Positions 1 through 5,864 of a stretch of 6,405 nt of DNA are shown here, in pieces (positions within the stretch are counted from its first letter, which is position 1; each line of letters starts with the position of its first letter). Source of the stretch: Candidatus Bathyarchaeum sp. (GTDB lineage: Archaea > Thermoproteota > Bathyarchaeia > Bathyarchaeales > Bathyarchaeaceae); contig SOJY01000078.1 in assembly GCA_004376385.1 (NCBI GenBank), positions 1-6,405 on the forward strand, in the 5' to 3' direction. The notes under the pieces are model-generated. The model saw nothing but the letters and a program-made list of their open reading frames with translations, was not told the DNA's origin and did no database searches. Both the position numbers and the translations under genes were made by a program.

Positions 1-876
1 AACTGCGTAAACAAGAAGATGCTATGTTGTATTTGTGGAAGCTTCGGCAAACGATACGCAGAAGTAGCAACTGCAAATGGGAAGCAAGTTGAAACGCTCA
101 AGGTTCCCTTAGGAGAACCCATGCTTCCAGATTTGCTGGACCAAAAATTGTCGGAGATTCCAGATGTTGAGGCTGTTTCTATAACTCACAACGAAACAAG
201 CGTTGGGCTACTGAATCCATTAGCGAAGCTTGCTGAAGTAGTGAAAAGTCATGGCAAACTGTTGCTTGTTGACGCCGTGAGTTCCATGGGCGGAACCGAA
301 ATCAAAGTTGACCGATGGGGCTTGGATGTCTGTTTTTCGAGTTCCCAGAAATGCTTTGGTGTTCCTCCCGGTCTAGGCGTGGGAAGCGTAAGCGCGGATG
401 CTCTGAAAAAGTCGGAGACTGCAGAGAATAAGGGCTGGTACTTCGATTTCAAGGTGTGGGAGAAACATCAGAAGAAGAAGGGTACGCCCATGACTTCGGT
501 TATTCCCCAGATAGCTGGCTTGAACACCATTCTTGGTATGATCGAAGAGAAAGGAGGAAAGGAGTGGTTCTTTGATCTGTATGCTGAGCGTAACCGTCGT
601 ATTCGAGAGGGAGTCCAGAAACTGGGGCTAACCATGTTCCCTAAGAGCGGATACGAGAGCCCGACAGTAAACTGTGTGAATGCTCCAGCTGATGTTGATG
701 GTGTTGCGGTTTACGAGAGGATGCGTGAAGAAGGGTTTGAGCTTGCGAAGGGCTACGGAAGCGTACAAAACGCCACTTTTAGGATAGGAAACATGGGCTA
801 CATCGAGTCTGAGACCATAGACTCTATGCTGGATGCACTGGGAAAAGTTTTGGTTGACCTTGGATGGAAAGTTTAG
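1..876 (+). CDS. class V PLP-dependent aminotransferase (alanine/serine-glyoxylate or phosphoserine type), 5'-truncated
   Basis: The reading frame is open from base 1, so the N-terminus (probably about 80-100 residues of a roughly 370-385-residue family) lies outside the window. The ATG at 19 falls inside the conserved large domain and is unlikely to be the true start. Numbering from that ATG, I see the GSFG segment (7-10), HNETS (57-61), the aspartate that would hold the pyridine nitrogen of PLP (D85 in LLLVDAVSS), the Schiff-base lysine K111 in SSSQKCFG (codon 349-351), and the C-terminal arginine R255 in FRIGNMG that normally binds the substrate carboxylate. The enzyme is therefore probably active, transferring an amino group between an amino acid and a 2-oxoacid in the cytoplasm. 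Substrate cannot be read from sequence. The downstream phosphoglycerate-dehydrogenase-like gene favours phosphohydroxypyruvate or a related 3-carbon oxoacid; alanine-glyoxylate or serine-pyruvate exchange is the alternative. The strand before GSFG is unusually cysteine-rich (CCIC). Family call is sure, substrate is not. Confidence 0.9.
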   Translation, partial: NCVNKKMLCCICGSFGKRYAEVATANGKQVETLKVPLGEPMLPDLLDQKLSEIPDVEAVSITHNETSVGLLNPLAKLAEVVKSHGKLLLVDAVSSMGGTEIKVDRWGLDVCFSSSQKCFGVPPGLGVGSVSADALKKSETAENKGWYFDFKVWEKHQKKKGTPMTSVIPQIAGLNTILGMIEEKGGKEWFFDLYAERNRRIREGVQKLGLTMFPKSGYESPTVNCVNAPADVDGVAVYERMREEGFELAKGYGSVQNATFRIGNMGYIESETIDSMLDALGKVLVDLGWKV

Positions 877-1031
877 CTAAAAGGTTTAAACAATCCATAA
901 ATGCTTAAATAATGCGTTGATCTCTTTCTCTGAGCTAAAGAGCTGTTTGGCATGAGGGACAATTTCATCTATTCAGTGGATTTCCCAAATTGCTTGCCCA
1001 AAAACAGTAAAAGTTAGTGTGTGATTAGAAA

Positions 1032-1949
1032 ATGAGCACTCATACGATTCTAGTTTGTGACAACTTCGGTCAAGAGTTTCTTGATCGTCTATCCAAGTTT
1101 GGGAAGGTATTCCAATCCAGCGACATCGACTACAGTTTGCCCTTAGATAAAGTTACTATACTTGTGGTCCGAAGCAAAACAAAGGTAAACAAAGAAGTAA
1201 TAGACATCATGAAGAGCCTCGAATGTGTCATAACTGCTACCCACGGCATCGACCACATCGACTTGGACTGTCTGAATGAGCATGGAATCAAGTTCCATAA
1301 TGTTCCTGCACAATCCTATGATGTTGCACAGGGCGTTATAGCCTATATTCTGGCACATTGCACAAACCTTGTCGAAGGCGACAGGTCAATGAAGCGCGGA
1401 GAATGGAAGAAAACTTCCCTGATCGGCTGTCGAGTTACTGGAAAAACTTTGGGGCTAATTGGATGCGGCAAAATAGGACGGGAGGTTGCTAGGCTGGGTT
1501 CTGCTCTGGGCATGAAAGTTGTTGTGTCTGATCCATGCATTCAAGATGAGACTGTTACTGTTGTTTCTTTGGATGAGCTCCTGAGGACATCCGATTTTAT
1601 AACCGTAAACTGTCCCTTAACCAATAGCACCAGAGACCTGATCGGAAAAGAAGAAATCGCCAAAATGAAGGATGACGCATTCCTTGTAAACACGGCGAGA
1701 GGCGGCATCATAAACGAGGAAGCGTTGCTAGATGCTGTTCGATCCGGAAAGGTTGGAGCCGCCTTGGATGTTCTTGTTTCTAAGACGCCATTCGAAGATG
1801 AATTGGCGAACAGTTTGATTCAGAATGAACGTGTGATTGTCACGCCGCACAGTATTGGTCAAAGCCATGAAGCGATCGAAGAGAAGGGTGAAGGCGTAAT
1901 AAAAGCAATCGAAGAGCATGTGAACGCCAAAAAGCGTAACCAGAAATAA
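1032..1949 (+). CDS. D-isomer-specific 2-hydroxyacid dehydrogenase, short phosphoglycerate-dehydrogenase-like
   Basis: This 305-residue NAD-dependent oxidoreductase has the split catalytic domain at both ends (about 1-105 and 280-305) and a central Rossmann domain. Visible features are GIDHID (72-77), the dinucleotide motif G144-C-G146-K-I-G149, D167 at the end of beta-2 (favouring NAD over NADP), NTARGG with the substrate-binding R223, and TPH with the catalytic H273. The glutamate normally about five residues after the LDV aspartate (D246) is not there; the segment reads LDVLVSKTP, with K251 at that place. It has the length of short PGDHs and lacks the C-terminal regulatory (ACT-type) domains of long SerA. 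The ATG at 1032 is preceded by GTGAT (1021-1025, spacing 6), a partial Shine-Dalgarno match. It lies 155 bp after the aminotransferase; a shared role in 3-phosphoglycerate to phosphoserine conversion is an inference. Glyoxylate/hydroxypyruvate reductase or a PdxB-like activity (PdxB also carries a G-x-DH motif) are alternatives. Confidence 0.88.
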   Translation: MSTHTILVCDNFGQEFLDRLSKFGKVFQSSDIDYSLPLDKVTILVVRSKTKVNKEVIDIMKSLECVITATHGIDHIDLDCLNEHGIKFHNVPAQSYDVAQGVIAYILAHCTNLVEGDRSMKRGEWKKTSLIGCRVTGKTLGLIGCGKIGREVARLGSALGMKVVVSDPCIQDETVTVVSLDELLRTSDFITVNCPLTNSTRDLIGKEEIAKMKDDAFLVNTARGGIINEEALLDAVRSGKVGAALDVLVSKTPFEDELANSLIQNERVIVTPHSIGQSHEAIEEKGEGVIKAIEEHVNAKKRNQK

Positions 1950-1954
1950 TAGAC

Positions 1955-1980
1955 GCCGTTTCTAAACGGCTATTTTATTC
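1955..1980 (+). terminator. hairpin plus T-rich tract after the dehydrogenase gene
   Basis: A perfect 7-bp stem (1955-1961 GCCGTTT pairing with 1964-1970 AAACGGC, 2-nt spacer, so a few closing pairs would open) starts 5 bp after the TAA stop. It is followed by a T-rich run (1971-1990, TATTTTATTCTGTTTCTTTT). Archaeal termination depends mainly on the T tracts, and the hairpin may add pausing or 3'-end protection. It separates this gene from the isomerase gene downstream. Confidence 0.5.
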
Positions 1981-2026
1981 TGTTTCTTTTGTGGTTATCC
2001 ACTGTTTAGCGCTCTGTAGAATTCAT

Positions 2027-2053
2027 CCTTTTAAGCACTGACAGTTTACTATA
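2027..2053 (+). promoter_or_regulatory. possible TATA elements before the isomerase gene
   Basis: Two A/T-rich boxes fit an archaeal TATA element: CCTTTTAAGC (2027-2036) and TTTACTATA (2045-2053). The first would start transcription near 2055-2060 and leave a leader of about 15 nt. The second lies about 25 bp before the GTG at 2073 and would give a nearly leaderless mRNA. The terminator-like element upstream supports an independent promoter here, but which box is used cannot be decided by eye. Confidence 0.35.
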
Positions 2054-2072
2054 GTCTAGCTGTTATGTTGGA

Positions 2073-3014
2073 GTGGGGGCTGCCTGTTTGCATGAATCAA
2101 TTTTAGGTACAGCGGAGAGAATAAGGCGGCTTGAGGTTCAGGGAGCCAGAAATGTGGCGATAGCCGCCATAAAGGCAGTTGAGGAAGCTGCAAGAGAATC
2201 CAAGGCAAAACGGAAAGAGAACCTTCTACATGAGCTATCGGAAGCTAAAGAGGTTCTTTTTGTTTCTAGAGCGACAGAGCCTTTAATGAGAAACGCCATT
2301 CGTTACGTTATTCATGCGGTGGAATCCAGCGACAAAAAGACTGTAAGTGAACTGGTGACTGTGGTTTCGCAAGTTACTGAGCAATTCTTGGAGCGTCTTG
2401 AAAGGTCGAAGGAAAAGATTGCTGCGGTCGGCTCCAAAAGAATCCTGAATCACTCAAGAGTTCTTACTCATTGCCACTCTTCAACCGTCACTAACATGTT
2501 GCGGAAGGCTAAGCTGGACGGAAAATCGTTTGAGGTTGTCTGCACCGAGTCGAGACCAGTTTTTCAGGGAAGAATCACTGCAAAAGAAATGTTAGACGCT
2601 GGAATCAAGACGACTTTGATTGTTGATTCTGCAGTTCGACATTTCATGAATGAGGTTGACTTTGTGGTGGTGGGAGCCGATGCCATAACCTCTGAAGGCA
2701 ATGTCATAAACAAGATTGGAACAAGCATGGTTGCTCTTGCTGCTAAGGAGGCAAGAACACCCTTCTATGTGGCGTCGGAGCTTTTGAAGTTTGATCCTGC
2801 TACGATTCATGGCGATTATGAACGAATCGAAGAAAGAAGCCCCAATGAGGTTTGGGCTGATCCTCCGCATGGCTTGATTATAAGAAATCCGGCATTCGAC
2901 GTCACGAGAAGAGAATTCATCCACGGAATCATATGCGAAGAAGGAATCATATCCCCCCACTCGATAAACGAGCTGATGAACAGAAAACACCCATGGATAT
3001 TCGAAGCAACCTAA
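2073..3014 (+). CDS. ribose-1,5-bisphosphate isomerase (aIF2B/eIF2B-alpha family)
   Basis: This 313-residue protein has a helical N-domain (about 10-120) and a Rossmann-like C-domain with family blocks THCHSS (132-137), CTESRPVFQG (157-166), VGADAIT (200-206), VINKIGT (211-217) and RNPAFDVT (271-278). C134 and D203 correspond to the catalytic cysteine and aspartate I recall for the Thermococcus enzyme (C133, D202), which converts ribose 1,5-bisphosphate to ribulose 1,5-bisphosphate between AMP phosphorylase and form III RuBisCO. The ITAKEMLDAGI and NPAFDVT blocks fit this subgroup better than true aIF2B regulatory subunits or MtnA, though a translation-factor-like role cannot be excluded. The N-terminal motif reads VQGAR, where the family usually has an arginine in IRGA (Q23 here). 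The start is GTG at 2073; an in-frame stop at 2052-2054 limits extension, and a TTG at 2088 is the only nearby alternative. GGAG overlaps the GTG, so a standard RBS is lacking. Confidence 0.85.
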   Translation: MGAACLHESILGTAERIRRLEVQGARNVAIAAIKAVEEAARESKAKRKENLLHELSEAKEVLFVSRATEPLMRNAIRYVIHAVESSDKKTVSELVTVVSQVTEQFLERLERSKEKIAAVGSKRILNHSRVLTHCHSSTVTNMLRKAKLDGKSFEVVCTESRPVFQGRITAKEMLDAGIKTTLIVDSAVRHFMNEVDFVVVGADAITSEGNVINKIGTSMVALAAKEARTPFYVASELLKFDPATIHGDYERIEERSPNEVWADPPHGLIIRNPAFDVTRREFIHGIICEEGIISPHSINELMNRKHPWIFEAT

Positions 3015-3021
3015 AATAGGT

Positions 3022-3318
3022 TCACTCATTTTTTTTGTGGGTGCGCGGCTTTATAAGCCTGATTTTCTTTTCTAGCGCTACGAGTTTCTTTTCCAGCTCT
3101 CTTATCTTAACAGCGTAACGTTTTAGCCGTTTTCCATCTATGGCAATCCAGAAAGCCATGACCACACCAGAGAGCCCCAGTATCAGATAGTAACTGTAAA
3201 TGGCTAACCACCAATCTTCCATTTGCCCCCAAAAACTGTTCAGAAGATAGATGGTAACACAAATCATGATCAGAAAGTTCAGCAGATGAAAGTAAGCCAA
3301 AAAAGTTCTCATCCTCAT
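3022..3318 (-). CDS. small two-TM membrane protein with basic coiled-coil tail, unknown function
   Basis: I do not recognise this 98-residue protein. Two hydrophobic spans (about 6-27 and 36-60) are joined by a short acidic/Trp-rich loop (QMEDWW), so both ends face the same side. Positive residues at MRMR and after TM2 (DGKRLKR) suggest both ends are cytoplasmic. The tail (63-90) has a clean heptad pattern L65, Y68, I72, L75, L79, L82, I86, I89, is strongly lysine/arginine-rich and ends KKNE. The general plan resembles small 2TM-domain proteins, but that link is weak. I chose ATG at 3318 because GGTAGTGA ends 5 nt before it, a partial Shine-Dalgarno. A TTG at 3336 would add 6 residues and an ATG at 3312 would remove 2. 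The gene converges on the isomerase gene with only 7 bp between stop codons and diverges from the small coiled-coil gene at 3538. Confidence 0.72.
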   Translation of the reverse strand: MRMRTFLAYFHLLNFLIMICVTIYLLNSFWGQMEDWWLAIYSYYLILGLSGVVMAFWIAIDGKRLKRYAVKIRELEKKLVALEKKIRLIKPRTHKKNE

Positions 3319-3439
3319 CTGTTTCACTACCGTCAATAAGGTTCTGCGATTTCAGCTTAAAGCTTTCCGCAACCTACCCAAAAAAATAGCTGCCCTAAAA
3401 TAAGCCACGAACCCGTCTAAGCTTTTATTCAATTTTTTC

Positions 3440-3456
3440 GCCTAAAATTTTTAGGC
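3440..3456. promoter_or_regulatory. perfect 17-bp palindrome in the divergent intergenic region
   Basis: Two 8-bp arms (GCCTAAAA and TTTTAGGC) are separated by a single T. With a 1-nt centre it is better suited to binding a dimeric regulator on DNA than to an RNA hairpin. Its A/T core could overlap a TATA element for either the - strand gene (start 3318) or the + strand gene (start 3538), which would make it a repressor operator. No regulator gene is present in the window, so function is inference. Confidence 0.4.
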
Positions 3457-3526
3457 ATGTTTTTAACTATCTGGTGGGAAAGACAGATTTGCTGATAATA
3501 ATGTTAACTTAATTAAATTAGAGTTT

Positions 3527-3533
3527 GAGGTGA
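3527..3533 (+). promoter_or_regulatory. strong Shine-Dalgarno that sets the GTG start of the 60-aa gene
   Basis: GAGGTGA is a 7-base match to the complement of the archaeal 16S 3' tail and lies 4 nt before the GTG at 3538. This is the strongest RBS in the window and is the main reason to accept the short coiled-coil ORF as a real gene. Confidence 0.7.
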
Positions 3534-3537
3534 ATTT

Positions 3538-3720
3538 GTGCAGACTTTGAGGGGTATCCGGGAGAAGATTGCCAAGCTGGAGCTTGAGAAAGCTGAGCTT
3601 CTGGCAGAATTGGAGGATGTCAGAGAAAAGGCAGAAACAAAAGCCGTCTCTCTAGAAGACGAGGTAGCCCAGCTACGTGAAGAAGCAGAAGAGCTGAAAA
3701 AGATGCTCGACACACTCTAG
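3538..3720 (+). CDS. 60-residue acidic coiled-coil protein, unknown function
   Basis: I do not recognise this gene. The whole product is predicted as one long amphipathic helix. Hydrophobic residues at L4, I7, I11, L14, (K18), L21, L25, V28, A32 and then A36, L39, V43, L46, A50, L53, L57, L60 follow 3-4 heptad spacing with one stutter at A32-A36. Charged residues dominate: 17 Asp/Glu against 11 Lys/Arg, net about -6. It has no membrane span, signal peptide or catalytic motif, so it probably works as a dimer or by binding a partner helix. GTG start and strong RBS (3527-3533) support expression. The divergent neighbour encodes a membrane protein with a basic coiled-coil tail, which could be its partner (inference). 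A spurious helix-rich ORF is possible but unlikely given the RBS and heptads; an equal-length antisense ORF here is Ser-rich and looks like a shadow. Confidence 0.72.
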   Translation: MQTLRGIREKIAKLELEKAELLAELEDVREKAETKAVSLEDEVAQLREEAEELKKMLDTL

Positions 3721-3846
3721 AAAAAAACGTCCCAATCATATTAGGAGACTAATAATACTTCATTGTTGAAAACTAGCTTTTTCTCAGAAAACATGGAAAC
3801 ATAAAGAATAGGGATTGGAGTGCAGGAAAGCATTAAAAGTTGTTGC

Positions 3847-3883
3847 AGCTATAAAATAGCCTAGAACAAAACCGTTTTGGTGA
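3847..3883 (+). promoter_or_regulatory. TATA box and RBS of the six-TM protein gene
   Basis: CTATAAAATAG (3849-3859) is the best TATA-box match in the window. About 25 bp downstream, near 3878-3882, transcription would begin next to GGTGA (3879-3883), which sits 9 nt before the ATG at 3893. This predicts a very short leader of roughly 10-16 nt. If the transcript starts inside GGTGA, the mRNA would lose part of the RBS, so the exact start site matters. Confidence 0.6.
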
Positions 3884-3892
3884 AACAAAAAA

Positions 3893-4477
3893 ATGGACTT
3901 CAGCATCTTAGTGAACAACGCAGAATACATCCTAATTTTGGGAGGATTCATCGCAATCTCTTGGTTCCTACAAAAGCTGATTAGACCCGTACCAGTGATA
4001 GGAACACCCGCAAGCATACTAACAAAAATCGTGTCTTTCTTCGGATTCTTCGTGGGAATAGCCCTGATCGTAACAGGCGCAGCAGCATGGCAAACACAAG
4101 CCACTAACGTTGACACCTACACCACATACCTACTTATCATCGCAGGACTAGCACTGATGCTAAAACCAATCAAAGAATTCCCATGGGCAGCCCTACTAGG
4201 ATTAATCGCAGGCGGATTATGCGCAGGAGCAGTCTACTTCTTCATTGGCCTGCCAGAAACCGTATTCGGAATAGCCTCAACATGGGTCTACGTTATAATC
4301 TTCCTAATTCCCGCAGTAATAGTCTACATGGTCTTCAAATTCATAGAAGACGTCCTAAAAATGGTTGGAACAATCTTAGCTTCAAGACCAGTAACATTTA
4401 TCGTAGGCTTCATGTGCATAGCCCAAGGAATACTCCTACTCCTAGGCAATAACCTATTCACAATACTACTTTCTTAA
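3893..4477 (+). CDS. six-TM integral membrane protein, unknown function
   Basis: I do not recognise the family of this 194-residue protein. Hydrophobic segments at about 12-29, 46-65, 76-90, 95-117, 130-149 and 167-186 give five or six membrane spans with short loops. There is no cleavable signal peptide or obvious catalytic or metal-binding motif. Glycines and small residues within spans 2 and 4 (FGFFVGIALIVTGAAA, LLGLIAGGLCAGA) suggest tight helix packing. A basic/proline loop KLIRPVPVIGTP follows span 1, and a charged stretch KFIEDVLK follows span 5. The ATG at 3893 has a GGTGA RBS and a good TATA box. Codons end overwhelmingly in A or C (Phe nearly always TTC, Leu mostly CTA), unlike the mixed T/G-ending use in the three left-hand genes. 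It is transcribed alone and converges on tuf with 47 bp between the stop codons. Confidence 0.85.
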   Translation: MDFSILVNNAEYILILGGFIAISWFLQKLIRPVPVIGTPASILTKIVSFFGFFVGIALIVTGAAAWQTQATNVDTYTTYLLIIAGLALMLKPIKEFPWAALLGLIAGGLCAGAVYFFIGLPETVFGIASTWVYVIIFLIPAVIVYMVFKFIEDVLKMVGTILASRPVTFIVGFMCIAQGILLLLGNNLFTILLS

Positions 4478-4531
4478 AAAAACAAAAACGAAAAAAGAAA
4501 AAGAGAAGAAAAAAAGGGTCTCTTTTAGACC
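4478..4531 (-). terminator. terminator of tuf (hairpin plus long T-rich tract)
   Basis: Read on the - strand, GGTCT (4531-4527) pairs with AGACC (4521-4517) around a 5-nt loop, and the stem includes the last tuf codons and part of the TAA stop. It is followed by a T7 run (4515-4509) and about 30 nt more of nearly pure pyrimidine down to 4478. Such poly-T tracts are the core archaeal termination signal. On the + strand the same stretch is A/G-rich and gives no termination signal for the membrane protein gene. Confidence 0.65.
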
Positions 4532-5826
4532 TTAACAGTAATTTCCTTAATTACGCCAGCGGCAACCGTGGTGCCCATATCTCGGACCGCAAACCGACCG
4601 AGCTCAGGAAATTCCTTGTATGTCTCAACTGCAATCGGCTGAATAGGCTCAAATAGCACAATTGCACCGTCACCAGTCTTCAGGAAAGACGGATTCTCTT
4701 CCACAACCTGACCAGTTCTCCGATCCAACTTCGCGACAAGCTCCTTGAATCTACATGAAATCTGACCCGTGTTAGAGTGCAACACTGGAGAGTAACCGGC
4801 GGCGATTGCTGTTGGGTGGTGAATTACGATTATCTGTCCGAGGAACTCTTTCGCAACAGTTGGTGGACTGTCAACATGACCTGCAACATCTCCACGGTGA
4901 ACATCCAACTTTGAGATTCCTCTAACGTTGAATCCAATGTTGTCTCCTGGAAGAGCCTGCTTAACAGTTACGTGATGAGTCTCAATGGATTTGACCTGTC
5001 CCTGAACTTTCGAAGGCATGAAAACTAGGGTGTCACCTTCTTTTAGAACACCTGTTTCAACCCGTCCTACTGGAACTGAACCAATTCCAGTGATCGTGTA
5101 AATGTCCTGAATTGGAATCCGCAAGGGCTTCTTGATTGGCTTGGCAGGAACTTCCATCTCGTCAAGCGCCTCAAACAACGTCGGACCCTTATACCAAGGC
5201 ATATTCTCGCTTTTCTTGGCAAGGTTGTCACCAGTCCATCCGGAAGTAGGCACAAAACTGATCTTCTCTGGATTAAACCCAGACATCTTCAGCATACGAG
5301 CCATCTCGTTTTTGACTTCTTTGTATCTCTCTTCGCTCCAGTCTACTGTTGCATCATCCATTTTGTTGATGGCAACAACAATCTGGTTAACTCCAAGAGT
5401 GAATGCCAGAAAGGCGTGCTCACGGGTTTGCCCACCTGAACCAATTCCAGCCTCGAATTCTCCTCGTTTAGCAGAAATGACAAGGATAGCAGCATCTGAT
5501 TGGCTGGTACCAGTGATCATGTTCTTTACGAAGTCCCTGTGTCCTGGAGCGTCAATGATAGTGAAGGAATATTTTGGGGTCTCAAATTTCAGATAAGCAA
5601 CGTCGATGGTCATACCACGTTCGCGTTCTTCTTTCAATTTGTCCAAAACCCAAGCAAACTTGAAGGTTTCCTTTCCCATTTTCTTAGCCTCTTCTGCATA
5701 AGTTCTGGCAGTTCTCTCGTCAATTGCACCAGTGAGAGCGAAGAGGTGACCTACGGTAGTTGATTTTCCGTGGTCGATGTGTCCGATAACCACCAAGTTC
5801 AAGTGGGGTTTTTCTTTTTTACTCAT
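4525..5826 (-). CDS. tuf: translation elongation factor 1-alpha (aEF1A)
   Basis: This complete 433-residue GTPase carries aminoacyl-tRNA to the ribosome A site. All five G motifs are intact: P-loop GHIDHGKST (15-23), switch I ERERGMTID with T73, DAPGHRDF (92-99) with the H96 that activates catalytic water, NKMD (154-157) and SGW (195-197). The G domain (about 1-225) is followed by two beta-barrel domains (about 230-320 and 325-433) containing ITGIGSVPVGRVETG and the C-terminal RDMGTTVAAGVI. The GHIDHGKST start and KFAWVLDKLKEERERG insert are of archaeal/eukaryal type rather than bacterial EF-Tu. The ATG at 5826 has an AAGGAGA RBS 10 nt upstream (5843-5837), somewhat far. It lies 148 bp downstream of rpsG, the usual str-cluster order. 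The gap has its own TATA-like element and a palindrome, so it may be transcribed separately as well as by read-through. No uS10 gene follows. Confidence 0.98.
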   Translation of the reverse strand: MSKKEKPHLNLVVIGHIDHGKSTTVGHLFALTGAIDERTARTYAEEAKKMGKETFKFAWVLDKLKEERERGMTIDVAYLKFETPKYSFTIIDAPGHRDFVKNMITGTSQSDAAILVISAKRGEFEAGIGSGGQTREHAFLAFTLGVNQIVVAINKMDDATVDWSEERYKEVKNEMARMLKMSGFNPEKISFVPTSGWTGDNLAKKSENMPWYKGPTLFEALDEMEVPAKPIKKPLRIPIQDIYTITGIGSVPVGRVETGVLKEGDTLVFMPSKVQGQVKSIETHHVTVKQALPGDNIGFNVRGISKLDVHRGDVAGHVDSPPTVAKEFLGQIIVIHHPTAIAAGYSPVLHSNTGQISCRFKELVAKLDRRTGQVVEENPSFLKTGDGAIVLFEPIQPIAVETYKEFPELGRFAVRDMGTTVAAGVIKEITVKV

Positions 5827-5864
5827 TTCTTTTTCTTCTCCTTTACTTTTCTGTTCATCCTTAC

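Noticed and set aside
922..942. Hairpin CTCTTT/AAAGAG in the gap after the aminotransferase gene
   Set aside because: Six weak pairs around a 9-nt loop with no T tract after it; expected by chance in such sequence. A TATA-like GCTTAAATAATG at 903-914 was also too far from the next start to assign with confidence.
877..1031. Search for tRNA or small RNA in the intergenic gaps
   Set aside because: No T-loop (GGTTCRA) motif, cloverleaf arms or paired C/D boxes were seen here or in the other gaps on either strand.
2592..3029. 145-residue ORF on the - strand across the isomerase gene
   Set aside because: It lies wholly antisense to conserved catalytic blocks of the isomerase, has no family-like motif and no RBS that I can see.
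3784..4116. 110-residue ORF on the - strand over the start of the six-TM gene
   Set aside because: It is antisense to a gene with its own TATA box and RBS, and would cover that promoter. Its composition looks like reverse-complement membrane codons.
4183..4452. 89-residue + strand ORF in another frame of the six-TM gene
   Set aside because: The Arg/Ser/Asn-rich product with no pattern is what a shifted frame of A/C-ending codons gives. The overlapping membrane frame is clearly the coding one.
5084..5456. Exact 15-base repeat CTGAACCAATTCCAG within tuf (near 5086 and 5436)
   Set aside because: Both copies encode the same short Gly-Ile-Gly-Ser stretch at two places in EF-1A, so it is explained by amino-acid and codon coincidence.
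5132..5596. 154-residue + strand ORF over tuf
   Set aside because: It is antisense to the universally conserved EF-1A G domain; a shadow ORF.
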